From positions 1 to 64,000 of the forward strand of contig PS015203.1 of NCBI GenBank assembly GCA_048213135.1: 64,000 bases of DNA. The letters are read 5' to 3'. Positions 36,301 to 45,994 of the stretch are shown one piece after another (position 1 is the stretch's first letter; each line of letters opens with the position of its first letter). A program made the translations under genes and the position numbers. The notes below the pieces were generated by a model. It worked only from the letters and a program-made list of their open reading frames with translations. It was not told the DNA's origin and did not search any database. This stretch comes from Reclinomonas americana ATCC 50394 (taxonomy: Eukaryota; Jakobida; Jakobea; Jakobida).

Positions 36301-36520
36301 AGTGTGGTGCTGACGCCACTCGGCTGTGGCGCACACCGCAATCCACCCGGACACATTGCACGACTGATGCGGCACGTGCTGCTGGAGCCCGAGTTTGTCA
36401 ACTGCTTTGCGTGGGTGCGAATCGCCGTCACGGAGGACGAGAACAGGTGAGAATGATCGCACGTCACGTGCACTGCACTGCACTGCGCATTGCATTCATG
36501 TGTGTATTCTCGCAGTGGCC
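33357..36520 (+). CDS. CBM48 (AMPK-type) - WWE - WWE - PARG-like ADP-ribose hydrolase (3' end missing)
   Basis: Start ATG 33357. The N-terminal glycogen-binding-type module is split over five exons: MDVEVRWPHSPAGTAAVVEV, GNFPAYDWQRF, WEYKFRVDGEWREDW, GSYNNVIHLER, which is the AMPK-beta CBM48 pattern. Two WWE-like modules follow: LWEMRLMRHSGTWTMCGES... ending TYTVDLNSM..TADGKERALRS (about 34490-34735), and MWEYETRQTWRRCSDEWCMA... ending FLVDLAHCHQ..SERRLICRQ (about 34806-35095). WWE modules often bind ADP-ribose units of poly(ADP-ribose). The C-terminal domain is a TIGR02452/DUF2263 microbial-type PARG macrodomain: SSTPGGGFTQGNSGQEEMVY (about 35790-35840), keeping GGG-x7-QEE with the catalytic Glu; VLYTPGVRVLR; VVLTPLGCGAHRNPPGHIA. 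About 12 introns; the end is lost in the gap at 36521. Predicted poly(ADP-ribose) glycohydrolase. Confidence 0.8.
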
Positions 36521-36632
36521 NNNNNNNNNNNNNNNNNNNNNNNNNNNNNNNNNNNNNNNNNNNNNNNNNNNNNNNNNNNNNNNNNNNNNNNNNNNNNNNN
36601 NNNNNNNNNNNNNNNNNNNNNNNNNNNNNNNN

Positions 36633-37761
36633 ACACGCAAATACACACCGGCGGGTGATCGTGAACGCGGGCGGTCGCGGTGTGTGCTGCGCAGGAGGTC
36701 AACACAAGAGAGAAACAGAGGAGAGATGAGAGACACGGGGCGAAAAGCTCACCGCGCACGCGAGGCCGATGGCGAGGGAGTGCGGCTGAAGGATCGCCGA
36801 CGGTGTCGCGGCAAGCGATCCACGCGGTGCTCGTACGACGGGCGGCGCGGACTCGACCGACGTGGACTCGCATGACGCCGCGGGCTTGCGCGACGCGGGC
36901 TGCGTGCCGGACTGCGTGCCGGACTGCGCGACTTGTAGCCCTCTCGGCGGTACGAAAAGGCGCGGTCTCGCTCAAGCACCGCACTGTCGTTGACATGAGC
37001 AGCATGCCAGCAGTAGTGACAAGAGACAATTGACATACACGCACCCCGTGTTCTTGCTGCGCTTGCCGAGATCAAAGTCGACGCGGAGAACGCGGCCCTC
37101 CAGCTCCTTCTCGTGGAAGCGACCGTGGGCTTTCTCGGCCTCCGCCTGGAAGAGGAGACGAGGAGGATAAGGGAAAAGAATGCGAAGAGAGGAGAAGAAG
37201 GAGAGGAGGAGAGAAGAGAAAGAGATGAGATGAGAAGAGAGGTGGCACAGTGAGCAGACATGCACACAGCGCAGAGACACAGAGGGTGGGAGACAGACCT
37301 GCTCGTTGAACTCGATAAAGGCATATCCCTCACTCTGCCCGCGATTATTCGTGCCAATCTTGATCGACTCCACTTGCCCGCACTGCCCAAAGAGCTCCTC
37401 CAGCGACTTGGCAGTCGCCGAGTACGGCAGGTTGCCCACAAACAAGTACCGCGACGGCGGGTTGCGTTGCAAGCTGCGTTGTGTAAACACACACAAAAGT
37501 GTGACATTTCCACACACTCGTTGGCTCCACAGCACACAGAGACAACTCACCGTGCACCACGTCGGAAGCCACCACCACCACCACCACCACCGCCACCGTG
37601 GCCACCATGCCCGCCCTGCGCGCGAGTGTTGAGCACACATGACTTGACAAAACAAAGTGTCACAGGGGAATCACCTCTCGCCGCTCACGTCGCCGATAGT
37701 GATCCCGGCTCCCCGCACGCTCTGCACTGCGACTCCGACTGCGGCTGCGACGATCGCTCAT
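36633..37761 (-). CDS. SR-type splicing factor with one RRM (3' end missing)
   Basis: ATG 37759-37761 opens MSDRRSRSRSRSAERAGSRD; a Gly/His-rich exon follows (about 37555-37620), then an RRM: RYLFVGNLPYSATAKSLEEL (RNP2), SEGYAFIEF (RNP1), EKAHGRFHEKELEGRVLRVD. The C-terminus is an RS domain with SPARSP, SPRRASPRRHASPRR and RSFSRTPSPS. A last exon (THRDRPRSRSPA) runs into the gap at 36632. It is a nuclear RNA-binding protein that would act in spliceosome recruitment, fitting such an intron-rich genome. Introns lie at about 37620-37670, 37475-37550, 37148-37298, 36967-37040 and 36697-36746. It converges on the PARG gene, with both 3' ends in the same gap, and is divergent from the acyltransferase gene (166 bp). 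Confidence 0.82.
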
Positions 37762-37927
37762 CAAAGTGAAAAACAAAAAACAAAAGTGTGTGACCAAAGT
37801 CACGTTGTCGGAGAAATTTCGCGCACTGCAATCAGGTAACCCATCAATCACACGTGTGCAGTGAGCGCTGCGGTGTTGTCAGTCTCTTCCACCAGCAGAG
37901 TGCGTGTGAGTGCAAAGTGTGTGCGAC
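37762..37927. promoter_or_regulatory. Divergent intergenic region, SR factor / acyltransferase
   Basis: 166 bp between start codons, with an A-rich patch at about 37766-37800. No recognisable core element. Presumed bidirectional promoter from gene layout only. Confidence 0.35.
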
Positions 37928-39474
37928 ATGTCTGCTGCTGCGGGTGCTGGTCGGCGACGCGCCATGTCGCCTCCGTCGTCGCGCAGTGTCTCCGAGCTGC
38001 ACAGCGAGTTGCACAGTGATGACGCTGTGGCGGTGGACGGGAATGTGTCGCCAAGCAGCTCTGTGGGAGGCGGTGGCGGTCATCGTGTGGCGTCGGTGCC
38101 GGATGTCACTGTTGTGCGAGGACACATCATTACGCCCTCCAATGCCTCCTCTCGGTGCGGAAAGTATCAGTGATTCTCTGTCTGTCTTGTGTGTGTGCGC
38201 GCGCGCAAGAGTGATGCATTTGTCGGTGGATGTAATGTGGCTGACGACGGCGTGTTTGTTGTGGTTGGGAAGAATCACGCGGCAGGAGCTGTATGCGCAT
38301 GAGTGGGAGGGCGAGGCGCGGACGCCGGCGGAGGAGCGCGAGGTGCAGTTTATGATTGAGGAACGCATGCTGCATGAGATGAAGAAGAGCGCGGTGAAGC
38401 GCGAGAAGCGACAGGCTCCGTTGCGTTGTTTCCTCGACGCGAATTGTGTTGCGTTGCGAGGGAAAGTGGCTGACGGCAGTGTGTGGTGCGCAGGTTGGTG
38501 TTCACTGAGCTGTTGCCGTTTGCGCGCGACGGCGTCAAGAGCATCATTGAGGATGTTGCGTCTTGCTGTCTCACTCGCTGGATTCTGTATCTCTCTCGCT
38601 CTCTGACGATGAGTGCGGTCTGCAGGANNNNNNNNNNNNNNNNNNNNNNNNNNNNNNNNNNNNNNNNNNNNNNNNNNNNNNNNNNNNNNNNNNNNNNNNN
38701 NNNNNNNNNNNNNNNNNNNNNNNNNNNNNNNNNNNNNNNNNNNNNNNNNNNNNNNNNNNNNNNNNNNNNNNNNNNNNNNNNNNNNNNNNNNNNNNNNNNN
38801 NNNNNNNNNNNNNNNNNNNNNNNNNNNNNNNNNNNNNNNNNNNNNNNNNNNNNNNNNNNNNNNNNNNNNNNNNNNNNNNNNNNNNNNNNNNNNNNNNNNN
38901 NNNNNNNNNNNNNNNNNNNNNNNNNNNNNNNNNNNNNNNNNNNNNNNNNNNNNNNNNNNNNNNNNNNNNNNNNNNNNNNNNNNNNNNNNNNNNNNNNNNN
39001 NNNNNNNNNNNNNNNNNNNNNNNNNNNNNNNNNNNNNNNNNNNNNNNNNNNNNNNNNNNNNNNNNNNNNNNNNNNNNNNNNNNNNNNNNNNNNNNNNNNN
39101 NNNNNNNNNNNNNNNNNNNNNNNNNNNNNNNNNNNNNNNNNNNNNNNNNNNNNNNNNNNNNNNNNNNNNNNNNNNNNNNNNNNNNNNNNNNNNNNNNNNN
39201 NNNNNNNNNNNNNNNNNNNNNNNNNNNNNNNNNNNNNNNNNNNNNNNNNNNNNNNNNNNNNNNNNNNNNNNNNNNNNNNNNNNNNNNNNNNNNNNNNNNN
39301 NNNNNNNNNNNNNNNNNNNNNNNNNNNNNNNNNNNNNNNNNNNNNNNNNNNNNNNNNNNNNNNNNNNNNNNNNNNNNNNNNNNNNNNNNNNNNNNNNNNN
39401 NNNNNNNNNNNNNNNNNNNNNNNNNNNNNNNNNNNNNNNNNNNNNNNNGTTTCCCTACTCAAGTTAGTCGTCCG

Positions 39475-39505
<31 letters not shown>

Positions 39506-41134
39506 GTCGCGTGCGCTCACCAGCTGAGTGGCCGCCTCGCGCAGAGTCTTGTTTTTGGTGGGTGGCACGCTCTCTCTCGGCATCGTGTTTGCCATTGTGC
39601 TGCTGCTGAAGAACGGGCCGAGCAAGACATTTATGATTGTGCGTGGGCGTCGGAGATGTGCTTGTCCCCACTCAACTCCGCTCGCTCACTGTGACGCGTA
39701 CGCAGCGCAAACTGTTGCAATGGTGGGCCGGTGTCTTTATCCTGTCGTGGTTTGGTGTCATTCGCTACCACGGCGTCTTCCCCGCACGGCGAGCCAATCA
39801 GGTGCGAAGAGCGGTCGGCACGATTTCTGCCATCGCCTTTTTCTCACCTCGTTCTCGTGACAGATTTTTGTGGCGAACCACTCGTCGCTGACCGACTACA
39901 TTCTGCTGCTGCACTTTTCGCCGTTTGCCAGCGTCGGCCAGGCTCACCCTGGGTTCCTTGGTGGGTGCATTTGTGCCACGAAGAAAGGCTGTGTCACCTA
40001 GCCTGACTGACACTCGTCTGTAGGTGCTCTGATCAAGGTGATCTCGCCCCTCGGCAACATCATGTTCAATCGGTAAGCCATGGCCATGATAGCCAGCATA
40101 CATACTGATTGGTGGAGTGGTGTCTGACCCCCGGATCGCTGCAGCTTCGAGGCTCGCAATCGCCACTTGGTCACAGAGAGGTGCGACGCGCCGACAATTT
40201 TTCTTGCATCCGCCTGTGATGTGCGTGCTGACTGCGTATTGCAAACAGACTGAAGGCACACATTGCCGACGTGAGCAACCCACCGCTGTTGATTTTCCCG
40301 GAGGGCGTCTGCGTCAACAATCAGTACACGGTGCGTGCACACACAGTGTTTTTCCTTACCGCCTGATTCTCTGTGGTGCTAATATCATTGTGTCGACATG
40401 CAGGTCATGTGGCGCAAGGGAGTTTCGTGATGGAGAATGCACCGTGGTCATGTTAGGAAGGTGCTGAAATTCATGCGTGTCTATGTTTCTGCAGGCTTTT
40501 GAGATCGATGCCACGGTGTGCCCGGTGGCCATCAAGTACAACCGCAACATGTGCGATCCCTACTGGAACTCGAAGCGCGAGGGCTTCCCCACGCATCTCC
40601 TCCGGTGAGTGTGTGTGAGACAAGCTGCTGCTTAGACTACTTGCTTACCTTCATGTTCCGTAGGTTGATGCGATCGTGGTTCATCGCCGCCGATGTGTAC
40701 TTCCTCGAGCCACAGCGCATCCGCGACGGCGAGTCTCCCATCGACTTTGCGTCGCGTGTGCAGGTATGTTGTCGGTACTTGTCACCAGAGTGAGAGACCT
40801 GGCTGAACGCAGATTGTGTGCAGAAACTGGTGGCCAACAAGGCGCGCCTGAAGGTGTGCCCATGGGACGGCTACCTCAAGTTGCGTCCGCGCCGTTCTCG
40901 AAGCACGTGCGCAGTTGTCTCACGCTGTTTTCTCCGTGCAGGTACTTTGAGCCGAGTCCACGCTTCAAGGAGCGCAAGCAGAAGCTGTTTGCCGACATTC
41001 TGCTGAAGAACTACGAGTCCACCGCACTCGGAATGCCGCGCTCCTACACGGAGGACAGTCTCGCAAACAGCGACACGGAGGAGGTCGGTGAGGCGGACAA
41101 GTCGTCGCAACAACCGGCGAGGAGTGCAGAGTGA
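37928..41134 (+). CDS. Glycerol-3-phosphate / lysophospholipid acyltransferase, GPAT3/4 type (internal gap)
   Basis: Membrane acyltransferase of the PlsC/LPLAT family that would add an acyl chain to glycerol-3-phosphate or a lysophospholipid. ATG 37928 opens a Ser/Gly-rich cytosolic N-terminus; LFTELLPFARDGVKSIIED precedes the gap (38628-39448). Past it: a membrane segment (VGGTLSLGIVFAIVLLL), WWAGVFILSWFGVIRYHG, block I IFVANHSSLTDYILLL (NHxxxxD kept), VISPLGNIMFNRFEARNR, block III LLIFPEGVCVNNQYTVMWRK, FEIDATVCPVAIKYNRNMCD, PYWNSKREGFPTHLLRLMRS and AADVYFLEP. These last blocks match GPAT3/4 more than AGPAT1/2. Acidic tail, stop 41132-41134. About 14 introns; a (TG)n of about 28 bp sits at 39478. 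Confidence 0.85.
38628..39448. other. Assembly gap (821 N)
   Basis: The largest gap in the window. It lies inside the GPAT-type gene, between its cytosolic N-terminus and first visible membrane segment. Confidence 0.95.
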
Positions 41135-41245
41135 CGAACGAATCATATCGCTCCACGCACGTAATGCTCACTGAGGATTGTACAAAAGCTTGTCGAAACT
41201 CTCGCGTGTGTGTGTGCGCGCGCGTGTGTTCTCTCATGCACGCTC

Positions 41246-42705
41246 AGCTACAAATGACATCGCGGAACGGCGTCACATTTCCGTTGGGATTGTGACTCTT
41301 TCGACTGTTGTGATCCTCGATGATGGCGAAACAGACGTATCTGCATGCGTGTGTGATGCGTCAGGAATACGAACAGAGGCAACGACCACTGGGGAGAGAG
41401 AGACGCACTGGAATTTGCGGGCAAACTCAGCCTCGGCAAACACCTCGCGGAACAGAAGTGCCACGTGCCGCGGCGGACAGCAGTATGCGCCACACCCAAA
41501 CGCACTCAGCACCAGCGCCGTGCGACCATGAGCCAGACTCATGCGCAGAATGGTGCGGATCTTGGCCTTCATGGCACGAATGTCACGTGCATCGGCCAGC
41601 TCTTGCCTGCATCGGGATGAGAAGGAGCAGAGCGTGTCAAAAACACATGCGACGCAACCCTCGCAGTGGCGGGTGATGAAGGGCGGCCACGGCAACAAAG
41701 TCCATGAGGAACGGCTTCTCCAAGAACGGATAGCCTACGTGCGCGACGCAGTGAGTGCACACACAATAATTCCCACCATCTCCAGGCATCCCCGCTGCGA
41801 ACCGAGAGCCTCGTTGCCGCGTATCACTGGCACACCGGGTGAGTACACACCACCCTCCAGTTCAAGCGGGTATCGCCAGCGGCGGCCAGAATCCAAACGC
41901 GCCGGATCCTACGCAAGTGTCAACATGACAAGTCGATATCACGAGCGACACAACGGCACACGCACCACCAACGCCATAAAGTAGGCACTCCGGCGGAACA
42001 GGTTCTCCTCCTGTGCACCGGCACCGCCCACCACGCCACCGCCCGGATGCCTCGCCGAAGCCATGTTCAGCACGACCACACTAATGTCATGCAAGCTCAG
42101 CATGCAGACTTTTACACAAGAATCCAACCAACAACGCAAACCTGTGGCCCACATCCAGCAACTGCTGCGCCTTGTCCAGACAGTCGCACTCGTCGACCTC
42201 AAACACCGTGTCGTACCTGTGTATCACGATCGAGTTGAACATGCAACGATCAAAGTCCGAGAATACTCCCTTCCCATCCCCTGCCTGCTCACCCCTCATC
42301 CTCCGACGCCACCGGAGCCGACACCAACGCTCTCGAATCCGCATACATGACGGTGCCACGCGCAGCGCGCGCACACTGCTCGAGGAACTCACCCGCCGAC
42401 TCCACGCTCGTCTCCACAAACGCGCGTCCTCCACTAATCACATGCTCGCACGTCTGCACATACACCAGCTTGCGCAAGCGCCGCAGCGAGTCGCGCATGC
42501 GGTCGCCACCTCCGCGCTCCACTGCGGCATCAAAGGCGTCGCGCCACGCGCCTGCATTGTGCGAGCGCCACGGTGATCGAAGTGCGGCAGTCAGCATTTT
42601 GCGCTGTTGTCGCAGGAAGTAGCGAACGGCGTCGACGGCATTGAGGTCGTCGCCGCAAATGTCGCTGTAGTCGTCGGAGGAGGATGAAGAGGCGGCGGAG
42701 GCCAT
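41246..42705 (-). CDS. PARG-like macrodomain protein (TIGR02452/DUF2263)
   Basis: ATG 42703-42705 (MASAASSSSSDDYSD) opens a helical N-terminal region. The PARG-like core then follows: VYVQTCEHVISGGRAFVETS, VVLNMASARHPGGGVVGGAG followed by AQEENLFRRSAYF (about 41985-42065; GGG-x7-QEE with the catalytic Glu kept), LEGGVYSPGVPVIRG, IRTILRMSLAHGRTALVLSA, FGCGAYCCPPRHVALLF, and the family's terminal F-A-I-I-E-D-H segment spliced from YVCFAIIEDH, ending PFRDVICS, stop 41246-41248. It has no WWE or CBM48. Predicted to remove ADP-ribose from protein or poly(ADP-ribose). About 7 introns. It is head-to-head with NAD+ synthetase (129 bp) and converges on the acyltransferase gene. Confidence 0.82.
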
Positions 42706-42834
42706 GTGATTGCACGATCGAATTGAAGTGGGAGGTAATGGATCGCCAGTCGACTGCGCGGAGTTGTCTTAGTAAGTCTCTAACTACGAGTGAGTGAGAG
42801 AGAGGTTGCGCTTTAGGCGAGCAAGCAAGCAAGA
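42706..42834. promoter_or_regulatory. Divergent intergenic region, PARG-like / NAD+ synthetase
   Basis: 129 bp between the start codons of an ADP-ribose hydrolase-like gene and the NAD+ synthetase gene. This is a possible shared promoter. No motif is recognised. Confidence 0.35.
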
Positions 42835-45800
42835 ATGCGTTTGGTGACAGTCAGCACGACGGCGCTGGATCAGTGGGCGATGGATTTCGAGGGCAACCTC
42901 GCTCGTTGCGTTTGCTTGTCTCCTCCTCCACACGAGCGTGCTTGCATGCGTGTCTGCACTCGTCTGTGGCGGGAGACGCAGAGTGCGAATCTCCCTTTTC
43001 CCTCGCTGTGTTTGTGTTGTGTGTGATCACGCACTGCTGCACATGTCACGCACACTTTCCCACTCACTGTGTGTGTGTGCGTGCGTGTGCGCGACTGCAG
43101 GCACANNNNNNNNNNNNNNNNNNNNTTGATGTGGTTGAATGGTTGGTACAGGGCGCGAGTGTGTGTAGTGTGTGCCCTCGGCTGAACACGAGGTGTGCGT
43201 GTGCACCAGGTGTGGACATTGTGGCCAATGGCTCCGGCAGTCACCACCAGCTGCGCAAGCTGCACCAGCGCGTGCAGCTCATCAATGGCTCCACTGCCAA
43301 GGTGCGTCCACTCTCATTCATGTGTGGATGTGGTTGCTGATGATCTCGTCTTCTGTCAGTGTGGAGGTGTGTATCTGTATGCCAACCAGCAGGGCTGCGA
43401 CGGCGGCCGCCTGTATTTCGACGGCTGCGCCATGGTGTCGGTCAACGGCAACGTGATTGCGCAGGGCAGTCAGTTCTCGGTCAACGACATTGAGGTGGGT
43501 GTGAGAGAGAAAGAGCGAGGGAGAGAGACAAGGGCTATTTTCTCATCTGACATGACTCTCGCGATGCAGGTCGTCACCGCCACCATTGACCTGGACCAAA
43601 TACGCAGCCGTCGTGGAGCGGCCATGAGCCATGGTGCGCAGGCGGCCGAGTGTCAGGTTCTGCCGCGCATCGCGGTCGATTTCTCGCTCACCGAGCCCAG
43701 TGCGCACTTTAGCCGCACCGTCTCCAGTTGCGCACTCACGACTGCACTACACTCTTTGTGCATTGCTGACAACTCTGGGTCGAGCAGGCCCGATTGATGT
43801 CTTCTATCACTGCCCGGAGGAGGAGATTGCCCTCGGTCCGGCCTGCTGGCTGTGGGATTACCTGCGGCGATCGGGTGCCAGTGCGTACCTGTCACCATTC
43901 TCTCTCTATCCTCCCTGCCCTTGACTCACTCACCTTCATCTTTGCAGGTGGCTTCTTCTTGCCGCTGTCGGGTGGAGCCGATTCGTCGTCCACATGTGCC
44001 ATTGTGGGCTCCATGTGCCAGCTGGTGGCCGCTGCTGCCAAGATCGGCAACGAGCGAGTGATTGCCGACGCTCGTCGCATCGTGGGCGACCCGGAGTACG
44101 TGCCACTCGAGGCGAAGGAGTTTGTCAATCGCATCATGCACACCACGTACATGGGCACTGTGAATAGGTATGCTAGCATTCGTGGTGTGTTGGTGCCGCC
44201 ATTGTGTCACTAATCGCTGAGAGCAGCTCGGAGGAAACGTGCACACGAGCACGGAAGCTGGCCGAGGAGGTGTGTGTGAGAGAGAGAAGGAAAGCCAAGG
44301 CGTTTCCATTGATGGCTTCCTATCTCTCACTAAGTGTGTGTGCGCTCATGTGTGTGTGGCTGTCTGCTCCCTCGGAATCCCTCAGTGCCTCTCTGTTTCC
44401 CCTTTCTGCTTTCTCCCTGTCCCTCTCTCTCCTTTCTGCCTTCTCCATCGCCTTCCCTTTGACTCGCCCTCATCTCATGAACCCCACAGGTCGGCTGCCA
44501 CCACTTGGACGTGCGCATTGACCCGATTGTGACAGCCATGTATGACATGTTTGTGTCGGCCACTGGATTTGAGCCGCATTTCCGTTCACAAGGAGGTGCA
44601 GTGTTCGCCTGTGTGTGCAATCACTCTCCCTCCCCCGTCTCACCGCCGGTGTACAGGCTCTGCGGAGGAGAACCTCGCCCTGCAAAACATTCAGGCTCGA
44701 CAGGTTCCTTATTGTGGTGTCCGCCGTTGGAGTGCATGGATCTGACCACCGTTCCTCTCCCGCCCCTCCCCGCAGCGCATGGTGTTCTCGTATTTCTTGG
44801 CACAGTTGCTGCTCAAGACGCGCGGTCGTCGCGGCTGGCTGCTGGTGCTCGGCTCCGCCAATGTCGACGAGGCCTTGCGTGGATACATGACCAAGTACGA
44901 CTGCTCGTCGGCCGACATCAACCCAATCGGCGGCATTTCCAAGACCGACATTAAGCGCTTCCTGCGGTGGGCTGCCGTGAACCTCGGTTATCCGACTCTG
45001 GGTGAAGTTGCGCAGCGAGTGGTGATGACGGTGGTGGTGGTGGTGGAGATGGTGAGTTGCTCACCCTCAATGCAGGTGGTGGCTGCGCCGCCGACCGCCG
45101 AGCTGGAACCGATTGAGGCGAATTACACGCAGACCGACGAGGCCGACATGGGCATGACGTACGACGAGCTGAGCGAGGTTGGTGTCGTGTTCGCGAGGTC
45201 ATTTCTATCACCCTCACTCACCCGGCCTGTCACCAGTTTGGCCGTCTGCGCAAGGTCCACATGTGTGGCCCCGTGTCCATGTTTGAGCGACTGGTGCTCA
45301 AGTGGCAGCACCTGTCGGTGCCGGTGGTGGCCGAAAAGGTGTGATCGCATGCATGCGCGTCGGCGTTGTTCACGTCTCATCCCTCGTTTGCAGGTCAAGT
45401 TCTTCTTCCGCGCCTACGCCATGAACCGACACAAGATGACCACGCTGACGCCGTCGTACCACGCCGAGTCGTACTCTCCAGAGGACAACCGCTTCGACCT
45501 GCGGCAGTTCCTCTACAACACGCGCTTCCCGTGGCAGTTCCGCGAAATCGATCGCCTCGTGGAGATGGCCGCCGATGCACCACCACCCGACACTGCTGGC
45601 GAAGGCTCTTCGTCCTCTGCCCCGATGGCCTCGATCGCCACACCCGGTGAGCTTCGCAGCCCACTATCGTCGTCGTTCCTTGTCGCGCGTCTGTGAGTGT
45701 GGAATGAACGGAAAACGCTGGAAACTGATTCGCCATTGTTTTGTTGTTGCAGCGGAATTGCCGCTGTCGCAAATCCAGCGCAAGCGGCAGCCACCACCAC

Positions 45801-45868
45801 CACCACCGCCGGCCACTGTCGACGGTGCATCGGGATCGGGCTCGCACGGTGCCGATGGTCACCCGTAG
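42835..45868 (+). CDS. NADSYN1: Glutamine-dependent NAD+ synthetase
   Basis: Makes NAD+ from nicotinate adenine dinucleotide, ATP and glutamine. ATG 42835 ([20 protein letters not shown]) is the canonical N-terminus. The nitrilase-like glutaminase half continues after the gap 43106-43125 with [40 protein letters not shown] and [16 protein letters not shown]. The catalytic Glu, Lys and Cys region, about 150 residues or more, is hidden by those 20 N. The synthetase half has [20 protein letters not shown] (PP-loop SGGxDS), [71 protein letters not shown] and [20 protein letters not shown]. Stop 45866-45868 after a Pro-rich tail. About 12 introns. Confidence 0.93.
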
Positions 45869-45994
45869 ACGACGACTACCGGGGGGAAACATCCACACAC
45901 AATTTCCGGTGGCGGGAAGGCCATTTCCGGCTCGCCAGTCTGTCTTTCATTCATCACGCGCTCTCTCTCTTGTGTGCAGTGAACTCTCTCGACC

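Noticed and set aside
31441-45868. Operon of NAD+ genes
   Set aside because: Genes lie on both strands, contain spliceosomal introns and alternate with unrelated genes; there is no sign of polycistronic transcription.
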